DNA from: Diogma glabrata
Lineage: Eukaryota; Arthropoda; Insecta; Diptera; Cylindrotomidae
NCBI GenBank assembly: GCA_963693315.1
Contig: OY856187.1
Coordinates: 427,049,748-427,113,747 of the forward strand
Direction: 5' to 3'
DNA length: 64,000 nt
Every line of letters begins with the position of its first letter. Positions within the stretch are counted from its first letter, which is position 1. This document shows positions 1 through 10,543 of this stretch, in pieces. The position numbers and the translations under genes were made by a program. The notes below the pieces were generated by a model. That model made no database searches and was not told the origin of the DNA. It saw nothing but the letters and a program-made list of their open reading frames with translations.

Positions 1-631
1 CCTTACGTTAAAAAAGACAAATTTTCTTAAAGTATGTTAAAGACAATTAATCAACAGAACAGAATCTTTAATGGTTTTTATTTTTTACTGGTTATATAGG
101 AGATTCATTTCAAAAAAATTATATGTAGCTGCTTTAAGGTTACATATTTACAATCGAAAATTGATTGTGAATGTATAAACAGTATTTTTAATATTACTGT
201 CAAATTAAGTTAAGAATGAAGGTTGGTCAAAGATACATGATTATGATCAAAAATTTATGTGTTCTAGATTAACATAAGAATATTATACCAAACAAGGTTG
301 TTGTGATCTTTCTTTGTGTGTGGGATAATAAACTCATCTTTTTGTATTAAAATAAATCGCAAGGTAGTTTTTTAAAATGAATTCAACAACGTGTCGCAAT
401 AATTAATCAATCTTCGATGTTATTACAATAAAAACAATTTACATATCTATTATACTCAATTATATTGTTTGTATTCTAGGTGTATTTGTCTGTATTTATG
501 TAAACAATATAGATCATATTCTGAATGTTTTAAATTTGGCACTGCTATTTGATATTATTAGGCGAAACATTAGATTCTTGCAATAACACTTATACTTTAC
601 CAGTGATGGTGAAAATTTCTGAGCTAGCATG
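1..631. other. A+T-rich intergenic sequence
   Basis: No open frame, repeat arm or splice-bounded exon that I can support. The sequence is A+T-rich and unstructured up to the 3' end of the LINE relic that follows. Confidence 0.5.
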
Positions 632-1500
632 TCATAAAATTCGTTTTCTTATATAATAATTTGATCTGAGGAGTAAATTTACGGTGACCAATGGCGAGAA
701 GCGGCATTCGGATCTCCGATTTGGCCAATTCATACGTTTGGTTTGATTGTAGTTAATTTGAAAACCAACATTTCTAGCACCACCCTCAAGCGACTTGAAA
801 GTCTCACTCATAACAGCTTCACTTTGGCCGAGGATGACAACATCATCAGCGTACGCGATCATCTGTACTGAGTTTATTGACAAGATATTGTAGTTAGTCG
901 GTAGTTTTTTTGACGGCACACATATTCCAAGGCCAGATTGAAGAGTATAGGAGAGATAGCATCACCTTGTTTTAACCCGGAGTCGACTTTAAAAAACTTA
1001 GATAATTCGTTCTCTACTCGGACACAGCATTGAGAGTTCTCTACCGTCGTTTTGCATAGTGAAACCAGTTTACCAGGGATTCCCATTGACACCAGAGCAG
1101 ACAATAGAGTCTCTCGTTCGAGAGAGTCGTAGGCCTGCCTGAAATCAATGAAGAGTTGGTGCACAAGTACGTTGAACTCCCGGTACTTTTCCAAAATCAT
1201 CTTTATCGAGAGAAGTGCATCGGCGGCACCTCGGCTTTGCCGGAAATCATACTGATATTCTCCAAACAATTGTTCAGCAAAAGGATTGATTTTGGCTAGC
1301 AAAATGTATAAAAAGATCTTATACTCTGTGCAGAGGAGTGCGATTCCTCTGTAGTTTGCACATTGTACGCGATTACCTCTTTTATGGATTGGTATCAGTA
1401 TAGCTGAGTTCCTGTTCTGTGCCACGGTTTCCGTCCACCAAATCATTTGAACAAGTTCAAATAATCTTAAAGATATAGTTTTACGACCATGTACAATCAT
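632..1500 (-). pseudogene. LINE reverse transcriptase, broken
   Basis: This is the reverse transcriptase of a non-LTR retrotransposon read on the minus strand. The upstream frame (874-1500) shows successive RT blocks: IPIHKRGNRVQCANYRGIAL, then FRQSRGAADALLSIK, then the motif A region VHQLFIDFRQAYDS, and GLKQGDAISPILFN before motif C. A frameshift near 880-920 moves the catalytic motif C, YADDVVILG, into the second frame (632-919). The element ends shortly after it, so the C-terminal domain is missing. The style of these blocks is that of an APE-type LINE common in arthropods; I do not assign the clade. It continues upstream (higher coordinates) into linker and endonuclease remnants. Non-functional because of frameshifts and truncation. 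Confidence 0.85.
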
Positions 1501-2475
1501 TTCGGATGTGATATCGTTCAGTTATTCAGTTTTAATTTTGACAGCGCCCCTTTGAATTTCTCTTTGGTTGGTTTTTCTTGGACGAATAAGCTTTGCTTGT
1601 CGCCCGACTTGTTGCTGGTCACGTAAGTTTAGAAGACTCTCAAAATAAGCGGCCGAAGTATCTAAAATATTTTTAAGGTTTACTTGTAGCTCCCGATCTT
1701 CGTTCTGAAAAGCATTCGATCTAGTATGAGGGCCCTTCTTTAAGGTTTTAGCCTGTTGAAAGATGTTACGCAATTGATGTTCTTTCAATCTCTTCACACT
1801 GTCTCTTCCACCATTCTCTTTTCGTTCGTCTACATAGCTTTATATAACGGTTTGTCTTGCCAGTTTATAGTTCTCCTTCGTGGACCTGGAATTGCGTCCT
1901 TGTAGACATTGCTGATAGCAATTTCTTTTGTATTGAATAGCGTCAAGACATGCTTGATCCATCCATAGCTTCTGGGAGTGGTTTTGTGGTCGTCCATGTA
2001 TTTTCTTAGCAGTGCTTAAAACAGCATCTTTGAGCAAATACCATGACTTGTCAACGTCTCTATTAATGGTTTTTGATTCCTTAAATGTTGCTGCAACATG
2101 GTTTAGATATCTCTCCTCTGTTTCAGCATTCGTTAGTGATGAGATGTTAAAACGCTTCCGTTGATTGAATTTTGGAATGCCTGAATTTGGGAAGTGGAAC
2201 TTAATTTTAGCACATATACAAGAAAGTGATCACTTCTAATGTATGCACCTCAGAACGATCGCCTCCCCAGAATTCTAGAAAAGAAACGTGCTGTTACTAG
2301 CACGTGATCAATTTGATTTCGAGTGCTTCCATTCGGTGAGACCCAAGTCGGCTTATGAATCGATCGATGCGGAAAGAAAGTGCTGGCAATTCTCAAATTA
2401 TTTGATAATGCAAACTCAGTCATACTTTCACCATTATCATTTAGATTCAAATGCAGGCTGTAGAAGCCCACCATA
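1501..2475 (-). pseudogene. LINE endonuclease end and linker, broken
   Basis: Same LINE copy as the RT at 632-1500. At 2250-2475 the minus strand encodes the last part of an AP-endonuclease domain: LNLNDNGESMTEFALSNN, then KPTWVSPNGSTRNQIDHVL, the conserved TW...RNQIDHV block near the catalytic D-H pair. From 2037 down to 1522 two short frames (65 and 91 residues) give the basic linker between endonuclease and RT. Stops and shifts separate all the pieces. The 5' end of the element (ORF1 and most of the endonuclease) is absent; at about 2475 the sequence changes abruptly to Penelope-like RT, so this is a truncation or recombination joint. Confidence 0.75.
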
Positions 2476-2660
2476 CTTCCATTTAATTTTTCATCACTTT
2501 GACGATGTATCATAAGATCTAAAAATGGTAGGCAGCAATCAACTTCTGTTCAAACTAGATATTGTTGTTCAAATTATTAAATTTATTCAGAAATTCTTGT
2601 ACTTTGTTTTTGGGACAAGCAGTTTGAATATCATCCACATATACCTAAAAAGAGTTTTTT
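2472..2660 (-). pseudogene. Penelope-like element RT scrap
   Basis: Minus-strand translation gives VYVDDIQTACPKNKVQEFLN followed by an internal stop and, after a frameshift, FLDLMIHRQSDEKL. A YVDDI motif C, a helix-rich stretch and then a PFLD block about 40 residues later is the pattern of Penelope-like reverse transcriptases. Only about 60 residues remain. The fragment runs directly into the LINE endonuclease remnant with no gap, so one element was inserted in, or joined to, the other. Confidence 0.6.
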
Positions 2661-3050
2661 AGCATTTATTGCACAGTTTTTCAATTATTGTCAAAAAAGT
2701 GTAGCTTATAGTTGCCCCTCCTCCTCATGAATTTCGAGCTTAATTGACAAAAAAATTTGAAAAAATTCACAGAGATGTTTGATAAGGCGGTTTGATAAAC
2801 TCTGGACTAAAACTATAGAGAAGTGTCACATGGTTATTTTTCAGTATTTTGAGAGGGTGAGTTCGGAAAAGTATGAAAAAAAATATTATAAAATATTTTT
2901 GTCATGTGAAAGAACACATAATATAAGAAACGTTGTATTTTTTTTTTAGAATTTTGAACTTTACAGTTTTTGAAGTATTGTCAATTATTATTGAATTGTT
3001 ATTTGAATTAATAATGTATATTTTGCAATTTAAACCGTTTACAAGCGGGT
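2661..3050. other. A+T-rich spacer
   Basis: Nothing recognised. It ends in the left copy of the GTAAT target duplication (3051-3055) of the LTR element. Confidence 0.4.
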
Positions 3051-3055
3051 GTAAT

Positions 3056-3223
3056 TGTATTATAATGTTAATATTAAAACAAGAGTCAATTAGTTTTAAC
3101 TCACTAAATGCAACTGGTTTAATTATTTTGATATCATGTACAATATGAGAATATACTTTACATTATATTTTACACATCTTTACATATTATTATTTTAATT
3201 AATGATTTCTATAACTTACTACA
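3056..3223 (-). repeat. 3' LTR
   Basis: This 168-bp repeat matches 6681-6867 and has TG...CA ends. It differs from the 5' LTR by scattered substitutions and by lacking two short blocks (near the TATACTATATAC stretch and near AAACAGTTAT), so the insertion is old. Confidence 0.85.
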
Positions 3224-3233
3224 TCTCTTCTTT
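3224..3233 (-). other. Polypurine tract of the LTR element
   Basis: On the minus strand the ten bases directly before the 3' LTR read AAAGAAGAGA. The position and all-purine content are what plus-strand priming needs. Confidence 0.65.
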
Positions 3234-4465
3234 AAACAATAAATATCTTATTTAAATCTTTCTATATTCTAAATTTTAATTCTTGAAAGTCATTATTAGT
3301 TATTATCATTTTTGTTATGTTGCTTTTATTTAATTGTTCCATTAAAAATATAAAATAAATATATATAACTTTTTTTTATTTGGTTGAAATTAACTTAGTT
3401 TTTCTTTTTAAATATACTTATTAATTTATACAAAACAAATGCTAATACTACGTACACTGTATTTATTTACAAATATCGATTCACAAACAGAACAACGCAT
3501 TACTTATTTCTTATTTCATTCCCTTCTACGAAAGAAGAAAAATACAAAAACAAAACATATTCCACGTCATCCACTATTTTTCTTCTTGATTACAAAAACT
3601 TTGCTAATTACTTTTTACCCAAAAAGAAAACATTGATCATGAAATTGATTGTGCAAATTAAATAATACTTAAATAAAAGATTTTATGAGCAATTTCACGA
3701 AGATTCAACAACGTTTTGACTTGACCCCTTTTATTTTGATTATTTTTTGTTTATAGATAGTCTTTGATAAATAAAAAATACTAGTTCTCTTAGAATTTTT
3801 TTTTTCGACCAGGGGTCTTCACAGGGTGCCCCTCAATTTTTGTTATTTTGTGATGTGAGTGCATTTTGACGAGCGATTGTAGAAAAACTACTCAATCGAT
3901 TTTCATAAATGATATGTCGTTGATTAGGTATTAGAACAAAGTTTTTAAAAATGTACACTGTTAATTTTTTGAAATAATTTTTAACGGTGTAACATAAGAA
4001 AAAAATGGTGTAATTGAAAAAAAGATGGCATAGCCTTTTTTTTTTTTAACCAAATTGAAGCTTATTTTATATCTAACTACTTGTGAAAGTTTAGGACTAG
4101 CTATATTTTTTGTTTTAGAGATAAAATTCGTTGTGCATATGACTGTCGGGAATCAGTTTTTTTTGTTCTGAAGGAAAATTATAAAAATGGCGATTTTTAG
4201 ATTCAGATTTTTTTTTATGTTAAATTTCAAATATTTTATTATTAAATGAACTTTTTAAAAAGTAATTTCAGTCAAGTTCAGCAAAATTTTGCGACATTTC
4301 GACTCGACCCTTTTTAATTTGGTTTATTTTGGTCTATATTTAAAAAAAATCTACTTGAAGCCGTATTTTTCATTTATCAATGGCTATCTATAAACTATTT
4401 TTCATTTATCAAAGGCTATCTATAAACGGAGTTTCGATTATAAAATTTCGCATAATTATTATTTC
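3234..4465. other. 3' untranslated part of LTR element, with a nested inverted repeat
   Basis: No coding frame. About 3750-3785 (GTTTATAGATAGTCTTTG...) is repeated in inverted orientation at about 4350-4427, where it occurs as two tandem partial copies. This suggests a small foldback element (about 3750-4427) inserted in the 3' region of the LTR element; its ends are not cleanly defined. Confidence 0.4.
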
Positions 4466-5117
4466 TTACCTTTTAAAACTAAGAAAAGAATTACTTTTAA
4501 ATTGACTCCTTTTTATTGGAACAATACTCCTAGTTTTTCTGTTCATTACCAATTCCGATGGAGAAACTTCGATATCTTTCAAGGGGGTGTTGTGATATTC
4601 TAAAAGCGCCACCCACAATTCAGATTTATTCTCTTCCCATTTTTTTAATAAACTCTTCGCCGTCTGAACGGCTCTTTCCATAAAACCATTTGAGCGTGGA
4701 GGACTAGTGGTTTTAACATTTATGCCAAATTTAGCCGCAAACTCCTTAAAACAATATGACTCGAAAGACATATTATCTGCTATAATCGTACGAGGAATTC
4801 CATGACAAGAAAACAAAGTTTTCAAACATTTGACTATTTCGCTAGCAGTCTTCGTTTTTAGTGGAATAATTTCCAAAAATTTGGAGTAATAATCATCGAC
4901 AACTAAATAATTTCGTTTCGCGTACTGCATAATAACCTACTTTTATAAACGGAGACTCTGGAGCCTTATGAGACCACAAAGGATTTTTTACATTCCTATT
5001 TCTAAATTTTTGACATATTTCACAGCTTGAAACTAATTTTTGAATAGAATCATTCATTTCTGGCCAAAACATTGATGCTTTTGCTCTACTTCTAAATGGA
5101 GATAATGGAGTTTTCAT
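4466..5117 (-). pseudogene. Gypsy-type integrase, broken
   Basis: Minus-strand frames 4893-5117 and 4466-4930 overlap and are joined by one frameshift. The first carries the end of the zinc-binding region, with the cysteine pair CEICQKF. The second carries the integrase core with its first aspartate in VDDYYSKF, the second in TIIADN and the glutamate in GFMERAVQTAKS, so the D, D and E positions are still visible. The core continues to ELWVALLEYHNTPL, typical of Ty3/gypsy integrases. The C-terminal domain is cut short. It acts in the family by inserting the cDNA copy; this copy is not functional. Confidence 0.85.
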
Positions 5118-6190
5118 AGCATCTCATCTCTTAACTTAATTGGTACAATAATACGATCATCCAAAAATATTATTCCGTCATCAATAACTAAATCATGTTT
5201 ATATTGCCAAAAAAATTTTACCTCATTTTTTAAACTTTTCTTGTTAATCGGCCACCCATCTAATAAAACATTTGTCAATTCTTTCAATACAATGTAATTT
5301 TCAGTTTCTAACTGAAATTTTTTCTTTTTCTCATCACTAACATTTATGGAATGTACGACTTCATCAATGGCTTCAATTTCATTATTTTCTTCATCTAACC
5401 GGTAATATCGGGACAATACGTCAGCCACATGCAAATCCTTACCAGGAACAAATTTAAATTTTAATTTATATTTAAACAGCCTTATTTTCATTCGCTGTAA
5501 TCGACTGTTGGAGATTTTTTATATGTCTTTGCCCATTATGCCTAATAGTGGCTTGTGGTCAGTTTGAATCTCCACACTTTTATCATAAATGAGCCTGATA
5601 CTTTTTACAAGCAAAAACTACGGCAAGGAACTCCTTCTCTATTTGGGCATGTCTTTGCTCAGTTTCAGTCGAACTTCTAGACGCAAAAAACTGGTCTACC
5701 TTCCTGCATAAAACTTTTGATGCATCTGTCCGTATGTTATCGATTTTACTGGATCGAAAATTCTTAATGTTGGTGACTGAACTATTAATTTTTTGATATC
5801 AGATACTGATATCAGATACAGATCAAAATTTGTATGAGATACAGATCAAAAATTCTTAATGTTGGTGACTGAACTATTAATTTTTTGATATCAACTATTG
5901 ATTTTTGTATATCTAGACATTTAGTGTGGTGCTCTAACCATATATATTCTAAATTTCTTTTTAATAATTCCCTCAACGGGTTTGAAACACTTGCTAGCTG
6001 TGGCACAAAATTTCTCACATAATTTACCATTCATAATAATTTTTGTAAATCGGTCTTGTTATCTGGAATTCCAATTTCTTCTATTGCTTTTGTTCTATCT
6101 GGATCATATTTTACTCCGTCTTCGGACTGAATATGACCAAGATATTTAACTTCCGTTACACGAAATTGAAATTTTTCTTTGTTAAATTTG
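5114..6190 (-). pseudogene. Gypsy-type RT end and RNase H, broken
   Basis: Reading from high to low coordinates on the minus strand: EVKYLGHIQSEDGVKYDP (about 6150-6100) and MVNYVRNFVPQLASVSNPL (6030 downward) are the thumb region just after RT. AQIEKEFLAVVFACKKY (about 5660-5600) is the RNase H core, and KDLHVADVLSRYYR (about 5440-5400) is its end, with the usual DxLSR. The frames are interrupted by several shifts. A ~43-bp segment (AATTCTTAATGTTGGTGACT...) is duplicated at 5760-5803 and 5850-5893. The RT palm with its catalytic aspartates is deleted. Confidence 0.8.
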
Positions 6191-6227
6191 ATATTACCTT
6201 CCCTAGCCCGTTATGCCACTTTTTCTA

Positions 6228-6430
6228 AAATTTTATCATTTTTTCAATCAACTTCTTCTGCAAGGCTTTATCAGTAACACCATACACAATTCTATCCCTC
6301 AGCACAATGTTTTCCATAACCGTTTCAACGCGGATCAACTTTTTTTACAAAATCCATTGATGTTATACGACGAACTACAGCTATTTTGGGTGGTCTTCCA
6401 GGCGGTCTTTTATCTCCAGTTTTTGTAATT
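6228..6430 (-). pseudogene. gag-like remnant
   Basis: The minus strand at about 6330-6235 encodes VLRDRIVYGVTDKALQKKLI and then stops; the LRDxIVxGxxDxxLxKKLL pattern is typical of gag of Ty3/gypsy elements. A second frame at about 6425-6345 encodes KRPPGRPPK, an AT-hook-like basic stretch. The gag piece directly abuts the RT remnant, marking the internal deletion. Confidence 0.6.
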
Positions 6431-6662
6431 ATTTTTTTCTTGATAACGAACATTTACGAATCTTGTATAACATATTTAACTGCATATCCGTTATATGTGT
6501 GACTTTAAAATTATTTTCACTCACCAAACGTTAACTTTATAATTTACACACAACATATGATTTATTTTGACTAACTTTATTTAAATTTAATCTTAATATT
6601 TGCTTTTAATTTAACCACTTATTTTGAAACACAAAATAACAATAACTAACAAATTAATATTT

Positions 6663-6680
6663 AACTTTTTCTCAGCGCCA
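6663..6680 (-). other. Putative primer-binding site
   Basis: Directly inside the 5' LTR the minus strand reads TGGCGCTGAGAAAAAG. TGG at this place matches the CCA end of a tRNA. I cannot name the tRNA. Confidence 0.5.
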
Positions 6681-6867
6681 TGTATTATAAGGTAAATATT
6701 AAAACAAGAGTCAATTAGCTTTAACTCACTATATGCGACTGGTTTAATTATTTTGATATCATATACAATTTATGAGTATATACTATATACTTTACTTTAT
6801 ATTTTACACATCTTTACATAAACAGTTATATTATTATTTTAATTAATGATTTCTATAACATACCACA
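6681..6867 (-). repeat. 5' LTR
   Basis: This 187-bp repeat is the partner of 3056-3223, with TG...CA ends and the GTAAT duplication following at 6868-6872. Confidence 0.85.
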
Positions 6868-6872
6868 GTAAT

Positions 6873-7397
6873 TGAATCTCATTTTAGTTACCATAAACAG
6901 CTATTGATAATATGTAACATTTTGTGTATAATTTCCAATTTCCATAAGTTTTTACTTCATATTGCTATTGACATTTACGATGATAAAATTAGTTTTTATG
7001 TGCTTATGGTTTGGCAGTATAAAAACTCTACAGCACAACTTAAAAATTTTCTTTGGCCTTATATTATGAATTTTTCATTTTAAAGTTTAAGTATTTGAGA
7101 TTAGTTGAACTATATTTTATTTTCACATAAATATTTCGTGTGATTGTCAATTTCATCGATTTATAATTGTAGAGTTGTTGAAACAATTTCGTAGTTTGAT
7201 TCGCCATATGTGACCGCACGGTGAGGTTGAGACAATTGCATTTCGATTGGAAATAAGACATGTTTTTTTAGTGTATAAATTTTTTTTGACTAGAATTTTT
7301 TTTAGTTCTTTAGACTTGGCTAGAGAGTAGAAGGTAACAAAACCCTGACAACAATCTTAATTTTTATTTAAACTGTATAATAAAATTATATTGTGGT
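6873..7397. other. A+T-rich spacer
   Basis: No supported feature; the 65-residue frame here looks fortuitous. Confidence 0.4.
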
Positions 7398-7561
7398 CGT
7401 GCAAAATATAATATGTACACCTCGTGAGAAATCGGGCATACTATATTCCTCAATAAACTGTAGGCCACGGGATTCAAACACATCTCGAGATAAAAACATA
7501 CACTTTTCTCACTTGGTGTATAATCAACCATTAACCTGAATTAGTGTACTATATTTTGCAT
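7398..7561. repeat. Imperfect hairpin, divergent member of the hairpin family
   Basis: The left arm (GCAAAATATAATATGTACACC then GTGAGAAA) pairs with the right arm read in reverse (TGCAAAATATAGTACACTA, then TATACACC and GTGAGAAA). The outer ends resemble, but are not the same as, the AATAGTACATTA ends of the other hairpins in this window. Confidence 0.45.
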
Positions 7562-7884
7562 TTTATCCTTTTTTTAAAGATTATTTGTTTGAAAAGTCGT
7601 GATGATGGACTTTTTATTTATATGTTTTCGCTTTGTAATATTTTAGCTTGTTTTTAATTTGTTTTAAGAAACCTGAAATTGCAATGAAAGAAATTGTTTA
7701 TAAAATAAAGTAATAAAATCGTTAATTTATTGACCATTAAATTTAATTTCTCACGCGATGTATATTATAGCAGCTAGTGACACATACATAATCAATATCA
7801 ATATATCATAATGATGATATTTGTTCTTATTTGTTGACAAAATTTCGTTCTTAAAATTTGTATGTTGCGTTGCTATTGAACATC

Positions 7885-7981
7885 AATAGTACATTATGAT
7901 TTATGATGCAAGGACGTAAAGCTAAAGATTTTGGACGTATGTGGAGTTTGCAAATCTAGCGTCCGTGCGTCATATACTATT
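7885..7981. repeat. Terminal hairpin H1
   Basis: Starts AATAGTACATTATGAT and ends with the complement TATACTATT. It matches the complete hairpin at 15404-15537 read in reverse but lacks about 35 bp of one arm. Confidence 0.6.
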
Positions 7982-8511
7982 TTTTATACGCAGCGAGCAA
8001 AATATTAAAAAAAAAATGTTTTTCGGCAAACGGCTGTAAAGTTTAACTTTACTGCCACCAGGGAGTTAGTTAAAGTCTTACTTTTTAGCCTGCGACTGCA
8101 AAAATAACGCCATTTTTATTTTATACTACGGCGGCTGTAAAGTAGCATTTGTTATTTTGTTATTTTTTCAAACATATTGTATAACTATGACAACAAAAAA
8201 AAAGTTGATTCTCATTGGATTATGATATTTTGGATTGTTGTATGTTACTATGACAACAAAACATAACAAACAGTTTCATTGGATAATGAAATTTGGAATT
8301 ATTGTTGTCATAGTCGACAAGAAAATAACAAATATTTCAATTGAATTATGAAATTTTGAAAAGGCTGCTTTGATAAAGAAATTTTATTCATACAAATTTA
8401 AATGTTTTTTTTCTCTTTTTTGGAAGTAATTATGACGATAAAAATTCATATTTATAAAAAGTTTGATGTATTAATTTCATATTTATAAAAAATTGAAACG
8501 CTTGCCGAAAA

Positions 8512-8648
8512 AATAGTGAATTTAAATCGGAGCTAAAGTGACTTTCGTCCGATCGTCTATAATTGTCAGTCTCCCTACGGTCGGTCGTCAAACTATAGAC
8601 TCAACATAAAAAGTATCACTTTAGCTCCTAATTAAATAATGTACTATT
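8512..8648. repeat. Terminal hairpin H2
   Basis: Arms share GGAGCTAAAGTGA on the left and its complement TCACTTTAGCTCC on the right, plus paired GTCTATA segments. Outer ends are AATAGTGAATT and AATAATGTACTATT. Arm sequence is unrelated to H1. Confidence 0.65.
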
Positions 8649-8812
8649 CTCTATGATAGCATATGAAGTCTATTTTCATCACGCTTAATCCCCTGTGAAA
8701 ATGGGTTATTTTTCACTAGTGTAAAAAGAATAACAAATTGTTGTTGCTATGGGATCTTCATAAAATTTTACAAAGTTTTTAAAACAAACCAACCATGAAA
8801 AAATAGAATATG

Positions 8813-9059
8813 ATACCGCATTTACAGCGGCATAGCATATTAGTAGATGTAATTTAAATCTGTGCTGTAAACACTTTTTATTTTGAAAGCTTGCAACTAA
8901 TTTGATATCTAGCCTTACTAAAAATCCAGTTTTTTTTAATTTAATACTTCACGCTGTGAACACCATTGCAAATAAAAATCTTTGATTTCTGCACCGCCTC
9001 CTTTTCCCAAAAATTAATATTCTATCTACTAATTTGCTATGTCGCTGTAAATGCGGTAT
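8813..9059. mobile_element. Foldback MITE, TIR ATACCGCATTTACAGCG
   Basis: Inverted ends ATACCGCATTTACAGCG (8813) and CGCTGTAAATGCGGTAT (ending 9059) extend through the GGCATAGCA and TTAGTAGAT regions with a few mismatches. It is 247 bp long with no coding capacity. Confidence 0.65.
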
Positions 9060-9587
9060 GAATTTTAAATAATATTTTGTCGATTTCTAATTTAATAATT
9101 TTTAATAAATATCGTTTATATATATTAACTATCATAGCAAAAATTGCATTTCCTACGCCAGATAAAAACATTTTACGTTCGTGAAATTGCCCCACTCCAA
9201 CGCTAACGCGTCTCGTGAACAAATTTTCACTCACGAAAAAGCATTGTTTTCATCTCTTGTAGGAAAATATACTATTATTCTATAAATCGAAATTATAAAT
9301 TTGAATAAATTTTGTAATAAAAATTTGTTGAACAAGTAACCTTTAACAAAATATTTGTTATTTTTTTCAAAATAGTTGTATAACTATGACAACAAATAAG
9401 AACAAATATTTTAATTGGCTTATGAAATTCCATTGAAAGAGTGCTTTGATAAAAATTTCTATTTTTATAGAATTTAAACAAATACAAATGGTTTTTATTT
9501 TTTTGGACGTAACTATGACCACAAAATATATGGTTAAAAAGTGACACTTTGAGGCCGCAAATCCCATTTGGTTATCAGATGTTTCGA
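9060..9587. repeat. Dispersed repeat related to 8150-8450 and, inverted, to 15100-15380
   Basis: The stretch around 9340-9540 (TATGACAACAAATAAGAAC, then TTTGGACGTAACTATGACC) recurs in direct orientation near 8150-8450 and inverted at 15100-15380. It is the interior of the double-hairpin elements. No gene. Confidence 0.5.
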
Positions 9588-10543
9588 TGATTAGTGAAAG
9601 GATTTGCAATTCACTGCCGTTTTCATAATTATCTTCTTTGCTGGTACCTTCTATTCCGAACCCTTAAAAATTACGGCCTAAGCCCGTGTTTTTTGTTGTG
9701 CATAGCTTGCATCAAGTTTTAATTACCAAATTCCAACAACAACTAAGCTTCATATAAAAGAGTTCTAGATGCTTTGATTTTTAAAAATATTTTATTTTAA
9801 TTTTAACTGCTTCAAAATTTTAGTTTAATAATTAAACTAATTTTAATTAATAAATATTTAGCTTTTCAAAATAACATATATTTGCATCTTCATACGAATT
9901 TGAAAAACTCACTCACTATAGTACCATATAATAATCACAACAGTATCATTATAAACTTTAAGCTAGAAACACAACACGGGCGAAATCGTCCGACGACGAC
10001 GTTAGTAACATTAGAATACACAGGATGCATACATGTCAAACACAACTACAGCGATAAACGAAAAAGTTTTTTTCGCCGGAGAAAATTTAGATTCTATTTC
10101 TAACTTATCGTCGGCGATGATTATTGCCAGATATCAATTTTATTTTTATTTGGCTGCAAGGGTAATTTTTAATGTTATTGTGACAGTGCCGCCAACTGAA
10201 AAATATGACTTTCTGATGTTTTTCGCGTTTCTGAGGTTGTAATCGTTTTGATTTGAGTTGTCAACTGAATTTTCAGTTTATGTTCAAAGTTCGGTTTTAT
10301 TCATTTATATATTTTCATAATTTGTATTTTGTATTTTATTTTTAAAATTAGTTATTAGTAGAAAAATTATTATTATTTATTTATTAGTAAAAATTAATTA
10401 TTTTTAAAATTGAAATTTGTAAAATTCGTTTTAACAAAGCACAAAGTATTTTAGTTTATGCAATTTTATTTTTGTCAGCTTTTCTTGCTGACGCCTTTGT
10501 TGTGGCTACAACAGCGAAATTGTAGACGTTTTTTTTATCGTCA
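9588..10543. repeat. Tandem duplication, unit 1
   Basis: This unit is nearly identical to 10544-11668 from ATTAG(T/C)GAAAGGATTTGC to GTAGACGTTTTTTTTATCGTC. It contains a conserved but non-coding-looking short frame. It lacks the MITE found in unit 2 and so preserves the empty insertion site. Confidence 0.8.

Larger units (their letters stand above)
3056..6867 (-). mobile_element. Internally deleted Ty3/gypsy-type LTR retrotransposon
   Basis: The element lies on the minus strand and has a full LTR architecture. Two direct repeats, 3056-3223 and 6681-6867, both start TGTATTATAA and end TAC(T/C)ACA. Outside them stands the 5-bp duplication GTAAT (3051-3055 and 6868-6872). Reading the minus strand, the 5' LTR at 6867-6681 is followed at once by TGGCGCTGAGAAAAAG, which fits a tRNA primer site, and the 3' LTR is preceded by the purine run AAAGAAGAGA. 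Inside, gag-like sequence (about 6340-6230) runs straight into the end of RT (about 6190), so protease and most of RT were deleted. RNase H and integrase follow, all broken. At 3.8 kb it is far shorter than the usual 5-7 kb. Confidence 0.88.
7871..8660. mobile_element. Double-hairpin non-autonomous element, copy 1
   Basis: The outer ends are inverted GCTATnnnA...AATAGTACATTA (left, 7871-7900; right, 8631-8660 as TAATGTACTATTCTCTATGATAGC in reverse sense). Each end continues as a long imperfect hairpin: 7885-7981 on the left and 8512-8648 on the right. The middle (about 8000-8500) has short repeats of TATGACAACAAA and no coding frame. The left hairpin is a close relative, in opposite orientation, of the one at 15404-15537. 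Confidence 0.6.
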
